In this document: positions 1-8,705 of the stretch, in pieces
Position numbering within the stretch: position 1 is the stretch's first letter
How the letters are laid out: each line of letters starts with the position of its first letter
Assembly (NCBI RefSeq): GCF_014058425.1
Contig: NZ_CP049366.1
Location: forward strand, 434,001 to 498,000
Direction of reading: 5' to 3'
DNA length: 64,000 nt
Origin: Companilactobacillus pabuli
GTDB taxonomy: Bacteria; Bacillota; Bacilli; Lactobacillales; Lactobacillaceae
Notes under the pieces: generated by a model
Told to the model about the DNA's origin: nothing
Seen by the model: the letters and a program-made list of their open reading frames with translations, nothing else
Databases searched by the model: none
Made by a program: the position numbers and the translations under genes

Positions 1-2724
1 ATCAAAAAAGTTATGGGTCCAAGTGATAATGCTCAAACAAAGAAACAATTGATTGCTAAGGACAAAACGACTCAATTAGCTCAAGTCACGGTTAAAGATG
101 ATAATGCTGTTGGGACGCAAGTCAAAAAATTAAAAAATCAATTAAAGATTTCTGGTATTAAAACGTATGTAACTGGTGCGGATGCATTGAATGATGAATT
201 CTCAACCGTTACAGAAAAGGGGATTCAGAAAACTGAAGTAATCGCGATAATTTTCATCTTTATCGTTTTGATTTTAGTTTTCCGTTCACCAATCGTGCCA
301 TTGATTTCATTGCTAAACGTTGGTGTGGCCTTTATTACATCGTTAAGCATCGTAATGAATCTTGCAGAAAAGGTGAACTTTCCAATTTCAAACTTTACTC
401 AAGTATTCTTGGTCGTAGTTTTGTTTGGTATCGGAACAGACTACAATATCTTACTTTATAATTACTTTAAAGGAGCGTTGGCTAGGGGACTGTCGGCTAA
501 AGAAGCAGCTCATGATGCACAAAAGCATGGTGGCCGAACGATTCTTTATAGTGGGATTTCTGTTTTAATTGGATTCTCTGTTCTTTCACTAGCTAAGTTC
601 TCCTTCTATCAAAGTGCTGTCGGAGTAGCTATTGGTGTTCTAGTCTTACTAGCTGTCTTGTTGACTTTGAACATGTTCTTTATGCAGACACTTGGTGAGA
701 AAATGTTCTGGCCAAGTAAGGTTAGTGCTGGTAGTGGTAAGAGTCACATTTGGTATGGATTATCACGTGCAGCTTTAGCATATCCAGTTGTTATTTTGGG
801 AATTATTGCTGTAGCAGCAGTGCCTTTCTTAGTTAATAGCAGTTCAACATTAAACTTTAATAACGCTGATGAAGTTCCTGATAGTTATCAAGCTAAATAT
901 GGTTATAAAGTTATTCAAAGCCACTTTAGCAAGGGAATGTCAGCACCAGCAACGATTTATATTCAAAGTAAATCTAAGTTAACATCGCAAGAAAATTTGG
1001 CAGATATTGATAAATTAACTCAATATCTTAAACAAGAACCAGGTGTTAAAACAGTTACTTCAGCTACTCAACCTGGTGGATCTAAGATCAAGAGTATGTA
1101 TTTGAAGAATCAATTGGTAACTATTACTAATGGTTTAAATACTTCAACTAAGGGTCTAGAAAAGATTAAATCCGGTTTGAATTCCGCTAGTTCACAATTG
1201 CAAAGTGCCAATATTAGTGGCAGTGTTTCTCAAGTTCAAGAGTTAGCAGATGGAACTAGTCAATTGCAAGCAGGAGCACAACAGTTATCTAGTGGTATTG
1301 ATCAGTATACTTCTGGTGTTTCAACTGTTAATAACGGCTTACAAAGCGCTAATAGTCAGTTGCCTACATTGAGCAGTGGCGTTTCTACTTTAACAAGTAG
1401 CTCACAACAATTAACATCTGGATTAAGCCAACTACAATCACAAGTTAGTGCCTTATCTGGACAAGCTACGCAATTATTGACCTTACTACAAAGCTCTGGA
1501 CAAGATACTAGTGCCGCAGCTGGTGAGATCAGTCAATTGCAAAGTGCTATTAGTCAATTGAGTAGTGGCTCTAGTGCTGTTTCTAGCGGCATGAGTCAAT
1601 TACAAGGACAAATTCCAACCTTAACATCAGGAATGTCACAATTGGCCAGTGGAACGAATACATTAGTAGCATCTAATTCAACTTTGACTAGTGGCGGACA
1701 AAGCTTAGCTACTGGTTCAGCAACCGTTAATAGTGGTGTTCAACAAATGAATACTCAACTTCAACAAATGAGTTCTCAAGTAACACAATTGGAAGAGGGT
1801 CTAGTTTCTGCTGACAGTGGCTTAGAGACAATTGCCAAAGGTAATACAACCATGAAGACTTATTTGGATGGTCTACGTAAGTCTTATGTTGGTGATACTT
1901 TCTATCTACCTAAAGCAACTATTAAGAGTAAGACCTTTAAACCAGCACTTGATGCTTATATGGATAACAATCGTAAGATTGCTACAATTACATTAGTCTT
2001 CAAGGGTGATCCTAATAGTGAGACAACTTCTAAACAATTGAAGACTATTCAAACTGATATGAAGGCGCAATTAAAGCACAGTTCATTGAAGAATGCTAAA
2101 GTTGCTGTCGGTGGTGAAACTTCTCAAAATAATGATTTGAGAACTTTAGCTAATGGTGACTTCGGAAGAACTGCTTTAATCATGACCATTGGTATCGGAA
2201 TTGCCTTGATTGTTGTAACTGAATCAATTTTGCAACCAATGACAATTATTGGAACCTTGTTGTTAGCTTATGAAGCAGCTCTAGGTATCACAAGAATCTT
2301 CTCAAAGAGTGTTCTTGGTGATAACTTATTGAGTTGGAACACACCGTTCTTTACATTCATTATGTTAATGGCTTTGGGTGTTGATTACAGTATCTTCTTG
2401 ATGGTTAGATTTAAGGATGAACCAATGCCTGATTTGAAGGACCGGATGCTCAATGCGGCCACTGCAATTGGAACTGTCGTTATCTCGGCGGCAATTATTT
2501 TGAGTGGTACCTTTGCTGCTTTGATTCCTTCAGGCGTTACAACCTTGATTCAAGTGGCCTTAGGCGTAATCTTTGGTTTGATTATCTTAGTTATTATCTT
2601 GCCATTGACTTTGTCGTCATTGATCAGTTTGACTAAGTGGCATGATGATCGAATGATTCATCGTAAGAAACCCGAGAAGAAATCTGCTAAAAAAGATGAT
2701 TCTGGGGATGCAAAAACCGAATAG
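1..2724 (+). CDS. MMPL/RND-type membrane transporter or export protein, 5' truncated
   Basis: The reading frame is open to the first base of the window, so the N-terminus (first membrane helix and part of the first outer loop) is missing. About 907 residues are visible. Two blocks of hydrophobic helices (about residues 75-280 and 715-880), each with a GxDY/GxDYN motif (FGIGTDYN, LGVDYS), are typical of the MMPL family, whose members export lipids or other substrates using proton flow. Between them lies an outer region of about 250 residues made of Ser/Gly/Gln/Leu repeats (SG-x3-L type), probably a long helical stalk. The C-terminal tail is Lys/Asp rich and cytoplasmic. A strong terminator follows. 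The family is clear; the substrate is unknown. Confidence 0.85.
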   Translation: MKKVMGPSDNAQTKKQLIAKDKTTQLAQVTVKDDNAVGTQVKKLKNQLKISGIKTYVTGADALNDEFSTVTEKGIQKTEVIAIIFIFIVLILVFRSPIVPLISLLNVGVAFITSLSIVMNLAEKVNFPISNFTQVFLVVVLFGIGTDYNILLYNYFKGALARGLSAKEAAHDAQKHGGRTILYSGISVLIGFSVLSLAKFSFYQSAVGVAIGVLVLLAVLLTLNMFFMQTLGEKMFWPSKVSAGSGKSHIWYGLSRAALAYPVVILGIIAVAAVPFLVNSSSTLNFNNADEVPDSYQAKYGYKVIQSHFSKGMSAPATIYIQSKSKLTSQENLADIDKLTQYLKQEPGVKTVTSATQPGGSKIKSMYLKNQLVTITNGLNTSTKGLEKIKSGLNSASSQLQSANISGSVSQVQELADGTSQLQAGAQQLSSGIDQYTSGVSTVNNGLQSANSQLPTLSSGVSTLTSSSQQLTSGLSQLQSQVSALSGQATQLLTLLQSSGQDTSAAAGEISQLQSAISQLSSGSSAVSSGMSQLQGQIPTLTSGMSQLASGTNTLVASNSTLTSGGQSLATGSATVNSGVQQMNTQLQQMSSQVTQLEEGLVSADSGLETIAKGNTTMKTYLDGLRKSYVGDTFYLPKATIKSKTFKPALDAYMDNNRKIATITLVFKGDPNSETTSKQLKTIQTDMKAQLKHSSLKNAKVAVGGETSQNNDLRTLANGDFGRTALIMTIGIGIALIVVTESILQPMTIIGTLLLAYEAALGITRIFSKSVLGDNLLSWNTPFFTFIMLMALGVDYSIFLMVRFKDEPMPDLKDRMLNAATAIGTVVISAAIILSGTFAALIPSGVTTLIQVALGVIFGLIILVIILPLTLSSLISLTKWHDDRMIHRKKPEKKSAKKDDSGDAKTE

Positions 2725-2750
2725 AATTATTCATTTACGTAAAAAATAAT

Positions 2751-2810
2751 AGAGAACATAATCAAAACAGCAATTTTGAGTTGCGTTTTATGATTACGTT
2801 CTCTTTTTTT
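2751..2810 (+). terminator. Rho-independent terminator after the MMPL gene
   Basis: A long stem starting AGAGAAC pairs with GTTCTCT about 40 bases later, with one G-U pair and one bulge, and runs into seven T residues. Confidence 0.85.
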
Positions 2811-2869
2811 GATGTTTTTTTGAAACAAACAATTATGTTAACCTTAAATCATACTTACAGGGGGTATCT

Positions 2870-3211
2870 ATGAAAAATCGAGTTATTAAGAACTTTGTAG
2901 TGTTCTTATTTTTTTGGACGATTATTGTTATTGGAATAAATTTATTTCAAGGGAGAAATTTTTGGATTAATCTTCCTTGGGAAGTCTATTTGATTTTCTT
3001 ATTATCATTACTTCAATTAACAACTAACCTAAGTAAAAAAGTGATTTCAATTATAGACTTCATATTTTTCTTTTTGTATACGATGATAAATAGCAGTTAT
3101 TTTGGATACGTTAACTGGACTTCATTAGTGATTTTTGCAATTATGGCATTGTTTTTTACAGCCATTACATTATTTATTGGAAATCAATTTAAAAAAGGAG
3201 ACCATCGATGA
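2870..3211 (+). CDS. Small integral membrane protein of unknown function
   Basis: The product has 113 residues and about four hydrophobic helices covering almost its whole length, with a short basic tail (FKKGDHR). A GGGGG ribosome binding site lies 5 bases before the ATG. The stop codon overlaps the start of the next gene in an ATGA, so this gene and the downstream lipoprotein are translationally coupled and probably act together at the membrane. I do not recognise a named family. The topology suggests a helper or anchor for the lipoprotein, which is inference. Confidence 0.7.
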   Translation: MKNRVIKNFVVFLFFWTIIVIGINLFQGRNFWINLPWEVYLIFLLSLLQLTTNLSKKVISIIDFIFFFLYTMINSSYFGYVNWTSLVIFAIMALFFTAITLFIGNQFKKGDHR

Positions 3212-3960
3212 AGAAAATCCTTGGTTTGGTAACGTTATTAAGTCTTGTTTTAGCTGGTTGTAGTTTTCAAAACCAACCGCGGGCTTCAAAAGTACCAACT
3301 GAATTGATTCAAAAAAATAAAAAGATCTGGAATAAAAAACTAAAAAGGGTTCAAATGGTAGAATTTCCAGGAGAGAAAATTTTTTCGGTACCTTCAGGAT
3401 ATAAAGATGAAGACATGTCATGGGCACGTTTTAAGAATGGCAGCCAATTAGTAGTCAAAGCGAGAGTAGTTAATTTAGAGCCGGAATTAAAGCGCGTTTT
3501 AACGCCAGAAACTAAAGCATCGATTTATATTGATAAAGTTATTTCAGGTGATAAATCATTGGCTCATGCAACGATTAAAACTGAATTTTCTGGAGGCTTG
3601 ATTCGTGCTAAAAATTATTTAGTGAATATTGAAGGCCAATATATGGGCAAACAACTTGGAATTAAAGATCCACAAACGATTGTATACGGTCAAACTTTAA
3701 CCAAACCAATACCGAAGATTGGTCAAACAATAGTTTTAGGATTGAATAAATACCACCCTGATAATGATTATCAAAAGAAAATATATCAAAAAATGGGATT
3801 AACTGATAATTTTTATATTGTAAATAATCCAGAAGTTACTTTTTGGATTAAAGAAAATGATAAATATCGTTTGAATAATCCAGCTTTTTATCAAACTGAA
3901 AATAAAGCAAAATATTCAAATATTTTTAAAATTACGAAATATTTGAATCAAAATTTTTAA
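3208..3960 (+). CDS. Lipoprotein of unknown function
   Basis: The 250-residue product starts with a basic n-region and a hydrophobic stretch ending in the lipobox LAGC, so Cys18 should be lipidated by Lgt and the protein held on the outer face of the membrane. The mature part is Lys rich and soluble, without a domain I can name. It follows the small membrane protein with an ATGA overlap, so the two form an operon. Lipoprotein nature is read from the sequence; function is unknown. Confidence 0.75.
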   Translation: MKKILGLVTLLSLVLAGCSFQNQPRASKVPTELIQKNKKIWNKKLKRVQMVEFPGEKIFSVPSGYKDEDMSWARFKNGSQLVVKARVVNLEPELKRVLTPETKASIYIDKVISGDKSLAHATIKTEFSGGLIRAKNYLVNIEGQYMGKQLGIKDPQTIVYGQTLTKPIPKIGQTIVLGLNKYHPDNDYQKKIYQKMGLTDNFYIVNNPEVTFWIKENDKYRLNNPAFYQTENKAKYSNIFKITKYLNQNF

Positions 3961-4077
3961 TAATCTTTAAGTAAGTTTTAAATATTTTGCGAAATCCGAA
4001 TAAATTATGTCATCCCTTTATAATTAAGGTATATATGATATAAATTCATATATATTAAAAATATGGAGGGGTTTATA

Positions 4078-5373
4078 TTGAAAAAGAGTACATCATTACT
4101 ATTTAGTGGATTGCTAGTTTCTGGTATGGTTCTTGGTACACTTCCAATGACACAGACCGTTCAAGCCGCTGATAAAGTTACTACTCAAGCCGCTGCTAGT
4201 GTAACTAATAACGTTACTTACTATTATAATAATCAAAAAGTTGGTCAAAAGAGTTTACAAGGAACTCAAGGTCAACCATTAGGTTATTATCCAGATGGAT
4301 ATACTTATTCTGGTAGTATTGCTAACTTCCAAGAAGATGGCGCTAACGTTAAGGTCAATGTAACTAAGATGATTTCTGCCAAAGTTAATTATGTTGACCA
4401 AAATAATAACTTAGTTAATTCTGAGGTTGTTAATGGGGGCGATGGCAACAAATATACTTTGACTGATATTCCAGCTGGCAGTACTTTGTTGAACGATGCT
4501 GACAAGACAATTACCTTGGAAGATGGCAAAGAATACAATATCAAAGTCAACAAACAAGTCTTCAACACATTGATTTTCAAGACAGCTGACAACACAGAAG
4601 TTGGCCGTGCAGAAATTTACAGTCAAAATGTTGGGGATACCGTTGATTTAACTGACAGTCAAATTCCTAGTGGTTACACAGCAGCTACTAAGTCAGTAAC
4701 TTTGCAAAGTGATAATAATACGCAAATCGTTACAGTAACAAAGAATGCTGATTCTGAACAACCAACTGGTGTCGTAACAGTTAAAGATCAAACAGCTCAA
4801 CTTTATACGGTTTATGGCAATACTATCAGTGGTCGAACATTGAGTGCCAATAGTTCATGGAAATACTATGAATCAAAGACTATCAATGGCAAAACTTACT
4901 ATCGTGTTGCTACTGACGAATGGGTCAAAGCTAGCGATGTAACATCTGAAGCTACGACAAGTAATGTCACACCATTTGAAAATGTAGTAACAACTAAAGA
5001 TGCTATTACTCACGTTTATACTAAAGACGGTCAAGAAGTTACAGGTCGTGCTTTGAGTGCTAATTCAAGTTGGAAGACTGCCAATAAGTTGGTTCTAAAT
5101 GACGAAACTTATTATCAAGTAGCAACTAACGAATGGGTCAAAGCAAATGACGTAACAGTTAACGATGATACTACTGGTGTAACACCTGCTAAAGGCGTTG
5201 TAACAATCGGTAGTTCAGTTGCCCAATTGTATTCTAAAGACGGTCAGGCAATTACTAGTCGTGCTTTAGCACCAAGCAGCAAGTGGCAAACAGCTAATAA
5301 GATGGATCTAAAAGGTGAAACTTATTATCAAGTAGCTACTAACGAATGGGTTAAAGCAAGCAGTTTAGTTTAA
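4078..5373 (+). CDS. Secreted cell-surface protein with three SLAP domains
   Basis: I place the start at TTG 4078, because GGAGGGG (4065-4071) sits 6 bases upstream; the in-frame ATG at 4063 overlaps that ribosome binding site. The product is 431 residues: a signal peptide (about 1-30, cut after VQA), a MucBP-like N-terminal half of about 200 residues, then three repeats of about 65 residues, each with a SxSxW core and a YYxVAT(D/N)EWVKA end. These are SLAP-type domains, which in lactobacilli attach proteins to the wall without covalent linkage. There is no LPxTG motif. A terminator follows directly, so it is a single-gene unit. It could be an S-layer-associated protein or an adhesin. Confidence 0.8.
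   Translation: MKKSTSLLFSGLLVSGMVLGTLPMTQTVQAADKVTTQAAASVTNNVTYYYNNQKVGQKSLQGTQGQPLGYYPDGYTYSGSIANFQEDGANVKVNVTKMISAKVNYVDQNNNLVNSEVVNGGDGNKYTLTDIPAGSTLLNDADKTITLEDGKEYNIKVNKQVFNTLIFKTADNTEVGRAEIYSQNVGDTVDLTDSQIPSGYTAATKSVTLQSDNNTQIVTVTKNADSEQPTGVVTVKDQTAQLYTVYGNTISGRTLSANSSWKYYESKTINGKTYYRVATDEWVKASDVTSEATTSNVTPFENVVTTKDAITHVYTKDGQEVTGRALSANSSWKTANKLVLNDETYYQVATNEWVKANDVTVNDDTTGVTPAKGVVTIGSSVAQLYSKDGQAITSRALAPSSKWQTANKMDLKGETYYQVATNEWVKASSLV
4768..5370 (+). repeat. Three tandem SLAP-domain coding repeats
   Basis: The units begin near 4768, 4978 and 5194. Repeats 2 and 3 are close at DNA level: 5104-5146 and 5317-5359 are 43 bp with only two differences, which points to fairly recent internal duplication or conversion. 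Confidence 0.75.
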
Positions 5374-5377
5374 TCAA

Positions 5378-5419
5378 AAATCCCCACTAGAATAAAAATT
5401 TCTAGTGAGGATTTTTTTT
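5378..5419 (+). terminator. Rho-independent terminator after the SLAP gene
   Basis: ATCCCCACTAGAA pairs with TTCTAGTGAGGAT around a short A-rich loop and is followed by eight T residues. Confidence 0.85.
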
Positions 5420-5536
5420 GCATTCAAATAGTTAGCATCCAAAATAGATAAGATATTCTTAAGCTTCAAACTAGTTTAAATTAAATTTTGTAGGCAATAT
5501 TATAATGAGCATGAAAAATGATAGGAGGGATTTGAG

Positions 5537-5836
5537 ATGCAAACTTTGAATCAATCAAAACTATATTATCGAAGGTTAACCGTTTTGGACGTTATAACGT
5601 TCGTGATGGTGATTAGCTTTCTCTTTTTCACAAAGGGATATTTGATTTCACTATTGCTAATCGTCGTTTATCCCATCAGTCACTCGAAGGTACTTGTCTC
5701 CGAAACTAAAGCAAACAGTGACAAAATTTGGGTTCGTAAGATGGATTGGGATCATTATCGAAAAGATCATAAAATCGGTTTATTCTCACAATATAATTCA
5801 CAAGTTGCATCTCATATTAACCAAGTAAATTTTTAG
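5537..5836 (+). CDS. Small membrane-associated protein of unknown function
   Basis: The product has 99 residues: a polar N-terminus, a hydrophobic stretch of about 35 residues (about 20-53) that can form two helices, and a charged C-terminal half rich in Lys, Asp and His. AGGAGGG 7 bases before the ATG supports translation. It stands alone, with terminators on both sides. I do not recognise a family. Confidence 0.6.
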   Translation: MQTLNQSKLYYRRLTVLDVITFVMVISFLFFTKGYLISLLLIVVYPISHSKVLVSETKANSDKIWVRKMDWDHYRKDHKIGLFSQYNSQVASHINQVNF

Positions 5837-5931
5837 ACGTCACGTTATAAAGACGTCGTTATAAATTAGGTAAAGTGTTGAAATACATAGCTAACCAGCG
5901 TTATAAATGGCATTTAAGAAAGAAGAATTAG

Positions 5932-5971
5932 AAAAGTTCAGTTGATACGTTATGAATCAGCTGGACTTTTT
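5932..5971 (+). terminator. Rho-independent terminator
   Basis: AAAAGTTCAGTTGAT pairs with ATCAGCTGGACTTTT (two wobble pairs) around a 9-base loop, with a T-run at the end. It lies about 95 bp after the 99-residue membrane protein gene. Confidence 0.75.
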
Positions 5972-6255
5972 AATGTCTAAAATTATTTTTCTTGTGGAAC
6001 ACCTGACATGACAACCATATGTTCGTGTCAAGAAGAAAATTTGCCGTTATCCACTTGAATTTTGAGCGTGAGTTTAAATTAAAATAATCATTGCTAAGTC
6101 TTTCAAATCGATATTAGAATAGTAATTGCGACCTTAGTTTTTCGCGCTTAAAATTCTTAGGAATTTGTTAAATTATGGTGATCCTTTTTTTGATTATAAA
6201 TGCCGGAATAACAACTACTAGATTTAGTGCCAATTTATTCGCCAAATAAATTTAG

Positions 6256-6303
6256 ACACAAGATATTGTTATTCAAATCAAATCGGGGTACTATATATTG
6301 TGT
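6256..6303 (+). promoter_or_regulatory. Tandem NrdR-box-like operator
   Basis: Two 16-bp sites resemble the known NrdR box ACACWATATATWGTGT. Site 1 (6256-6271, ACACAAGATATTGTTA) matches about 13 of 16 positions; site 2 (6288-6303, GTACTATATATTGTGT) matches 14 of 16. They are separated by exactly 16 bp, the tandem spacing typical of NrdR operators, and lie just before the rtpR start. NrdR is the dNTP-sensing repressor of ribonucleotide reductase genes. Confidence 0.65.
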
Positions 6304-6330
6304 TATCAAAAAGTTGTGGAGTGAATGTTA

Positions 6331-8571
6331 ATGAACACTATTAATAAGATTATTTTATCGGATGACTTCGTTGACGAAGTAAAAAAGACAATTAAACCCC
6401 ACTGGGGTGAATTAGGCTGGGTTACATATAAACGTACCTATGCTCGTTTTATTGATGAATTAGGTCGGACTGAAAATTGGTCTGAAACAGTTAAACGTGT
6501 GGTTGAAGGTAATATCAATTTGGACCCTCGTTTGCAAAATGATGATTTAACTGATGAACAATATAATGGCTTAGTTAAAGAAGCTCAAGAATTATATAAA
6601 TTGATCTATGGATTAGCTGCCACTCCTTCAGGTAGAAATCTTTGGATTTCTGGAACAGAGTATCAACATCGTAATGGAGATGCTTTGAATAATTGTTGGT
6701 TTATCGCTGTTAGACCACAAAAATATGGTGACAGTCATATTGTTCCTTCATATCTACAAAAAGATCAATTGGCTGTTTCAATGCCATTTTCATTTATGTT
6801 TGATCAATTGATGAAGGGTGGCGGTGTTGGCTTTTCCGTTGTCCCATCAAATATGAAGTTGATGCCAGTTGTTGACAATAAAGTCAATTTGACAGTTTTA
6901 ATCGGTAAAGAAAGTGCTTCTTACAAAGATTCAATCGCTGCTGGTGCTGTGGATCGTGACGAATGGTTAGCTAATAATTCATATGACAACAAACGTCACT
7001 ATGAGTTACCAGATACACGTGAAGGTTGGGTTATTGGTAATGCCAATATGATCGATGCCCACTTTAACGATACAAATGATGGCTTGGACGATGTAGTGCT
7101 AGATATTACTGACATCCGTGCTAAAGGCGAAAAAATCAAGGGCTTTGGTGGTACTGCATCTGGTCCTGTACCATTGATTGAAATGCTTTTTGATATTAAT
7201 GAAGTTATGAATGAAGCTGTTGGTAGAAAGTTAACTTCAGTTGACTGTACCGATATGGGTAATATGATCGGTAAGACTGTCGTTGCTGGAAATGTTCGTC
7301 GTTCTGCTGAACTTGCTCTAGGTGGCGCTACTGATGACGACTTTATTACTATGAAGCAAGATCAAAAGAAACTTTATCACCACCGTTGGGCTTCAAATAA
7401 CAGTGTCGCTGTTGACAGTAAGTTCAATAAGTATGCACCTATCGCTGATTCAATCACTCATAATGGTGAACCAGGAATCGTTAACCTTGAATTATCACGT
7501 AATTACGGTCGTGCTATCGATGGTTATCAACCTGGAATTGATGATGGCGTTGAAGGAACTAACCCATGTGGTGAAATTTCTCTAAGTAATGGTGAACCAT
7601 GTAACTTATTTGAAGTATTTCCATTGATTGCTGGCGAACAAGGCTGGGATTTGGAAGAAGCCTTTTCTTTAGCTGCTCGTTATACAAAACGTGTTACATT
7701 CAGTAATTATGACTGGGAAGTTTCTCGTAAGGTTATTCAAAAGAATCGTCGTATCGGTGTTTCAATGTCTGGTATTCAAGACTGGATTTTGACAACGTTT
7801 GGTAATCGTGTTGTAACTGGTTTTGAACCTACCACAGATCCTGAAACAGGTGAAACAGTTCAAAAACCTATTTATGATCAACGTGTTGCTGACAAGTTTG
7901 ATGACTTGTATAAGACAGTCGTTAAAGCTGACAAGGAGTACTCAAACGCATTAGGATGTAAGGCATCTATCAAGCACACAACTGTTAAACCATCTGGTAC
8001 AGTTGCTAAGCTTGCCGGAGTGTCTGAAGGTATGCATTTCCACTATGCAGGTTACTTAATTCAAAGAATCAGATTCCAAGACTCAGATCCACTTCTACCA
8101 GCTTTGAAAGCTTGTGGATATAAGATTGAACCTGATATCTATACAAAACATACAATGTGTGTTGAATTCCCAGTTAAGGCTGAAAATGCTGATGATCCTA
8201 ACTTTGCTTCAGCTGGATCAGTTTCTATCGCTGAACAATTCGCTACACAAGCATTCTTACAAACTTATTGGTCAGATAATGCCGTAAGTTGTACGATTAC
8301 TTTCCAACCAGAGGAAGGCGATCAAATCGCTCCATTGATGTATCAATACAGAAATGTAACGAAATCAACATCACTCTTGCCATACACTGGTTCAGGCTTC
8401 AAACAAGCTCCTAAGGAACCAATCAACAAGGAAGTTTATCAAGAACGTGAATCAGAAGTTGACGAAAATGTCGCTAAAGTTTTTGCTGAACAAAATGATA
8501 ATCATGACAAGAAAGACATCGAACTAGTCGATCAATCAGATTGTGCTGGCGGTGCTTGTCCAATTAGATAA
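6331..8571 (+). CDS. rtpR: Adenosylcobalamin-dependent class II ribonucleoside-triphosphate reductase
   Basis: The product makes dNTPs from NTPs using a cobalamin-generated radical. Its 746 residues closely follow the L. leichmannii monomeric enzyme (about 739). Visible features are an early Cys (NNCWF, about residue 122), NPCGEIS with the likely thiyl-radical Cys413, PCNLF with Cys424 (the same 11-residue spacing as C408/C419 in L. leichmannii), and the C-terminal redox pair in CAGGACPIR. I choose ATG 6331 over 6325 because the GTGGAG site leaves only about 3 bases before 6325. The gene is monocistronic, with its own terminator and likely NrdR control. It needs vitamin B12 but no oxygen, so it works aerobically and anaerobically. 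Confidence 0.96.
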   Translation: MNTINKIILSDDFVDEVKKTIKPHWGELGWVTYKRTYARFIDELGRTENWSETVKRVVEGNINLDPRLQNDDLTDEQYNGLVKEAQELYKLIYGLAATPSGRNLWISGTEYQHRNGDALNNCWFIAVRPQKYGDSHIVPSYLQKDQLAVSMPFSFMFDQLMKGGGVGFSVVPSNMKLMPVVDNKVNLTVLIGKESASYKDSIAAGAVDRDEWLANNSYDNKRHYELPDTREGWVIGNANMIDAHFNDTNDGLDDVVLDITDIRAKGEKIKGFGGTASGPVPLIEMLFDINEVMNEAVGRKLTSVDCTDMGNMIGKTVVAGNVRRSAELALGGATDDDFITMKQDQKKLYHHRWASNNSVAVDSKFNKYAPIADSITHNGEPGIVNLELSRNYGRAIDGYQPGIDDGVEGTNPCGEISLSNGEPCNLFEVFPLIAGEQGWDLEEAFSLAARYTKRVTFSNYDWEVSRKVIQKNRRIGVSMSGIQDWILTTFGNRVVTGFEPTTDPETGETVQKPIYDQRVADKFDDLYKTVVKADKEYSNALGCKASIKHTTVKPSGTVAKLAGVSEGMHFHYAGYLIQRIRFQDSDPLLPALKACGYKIEPDIYTKHTMCVEFPVKAENADDPNFASAGSVSIAEQFATQAFLQTYWSDNAVSCTITFQPEEGDQIAPLMYQYRNVTKSTSLLPYTGSGFKQAPKEPINKEVYQERESEVDENVAKVFAEQNDNHDKKDIELVDQSDCAGGACPIR

Positions 8572-8579
8572 TAATTAAT

Positions 8580-8612
8580 AACTCACTGATTAAATGATCG
8601 GTGAGTTTTTTT
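8580..8612 (+). terminator. Rho-independent terminator after rtpR
   Basis: ACTCACTGAT pairs with ATCGGTGAGT (one wobble pair) and is followed by seven T residues. Confidence 0.85.
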
Positions 8613-8638
8613 GTTGAGCGTTTAACTTTACTTATAGT
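8611..8638 (+). promoter_or_regulatory. Probable copYB promoter
   Basis: TTGTTG (8611-8616) and TATAGT (8633-8638) are 16 bp apart. The first cop box begins 3 bp downstream of the -10, where a bound repressor would block initiation. Confidence 0.5.
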
Positions 8639-8641
8639 GTT

Positions 8642-8651
8642 TACGGTTGTA
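8642..8651 (+). promoter_or_regulatory. Cop box 1 (CopY operator, one mismatch)
   Basis: TACGGTTGTA differs from the CopY consensus TACANNTGTA at one position. It sits inside a longer dyad, GTTTAC-N4-GTAAAC (8639-8654). Confidence 0.65.
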
Positions 8652-8674
8652 AACTGTATTTTGTTGAGAAAGAT

Positions 8675-8684
8675 TACAATTGTA
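8675..8684 (+). promoter_or_regulatory. Cop box 2 (CopY operator, perfect)
   Basis: TACAATTGTA is an exact match to TACANNTGTA. It lies 33 bp after the first box, as in the paired operator of Enterococcus hirae copYZAB, and just before the copY ribosome binding site. Confidence 0.8.
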
Positions 8685-8705
8685 AACCAAAAAGGAGGAA
8701 TCGAC

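Larger units (their letters stand above)
5837..6330. other. Gene-free stretch of about 490 bp upstream of rtpR
   Basis: No convincing ORF lies here. It holds three copies of CGTTATAAA (5843, 5857, 5899), a terminator (5932-5971), an imperfect inverted repeat (about 6005-6031, TGACA...TGTCA) and, next to rtpR, the tandem NrdR-box-like sites. The stretch between about 5980 and 6250 is unexplained; I see no cobalamin riboswitch B12 box in it. Confidence 0.6.

Noticed and set aside
5985-6070. Short protein-like stretches on the minus strand (HEHMVVMSGVPQEK and a neighbouring frame)
   Set aside because: They lie in different frames separated by stops, have no start or ribosome site, and match nothing I recognise; too little for a pseudogene call.
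5980-6330. Cobalamin riboswitch before rtpR
   Set aside because: No B12-box-like element or convincing surrounding structure is visible, and NrdR-type sites explain the promoter region better.
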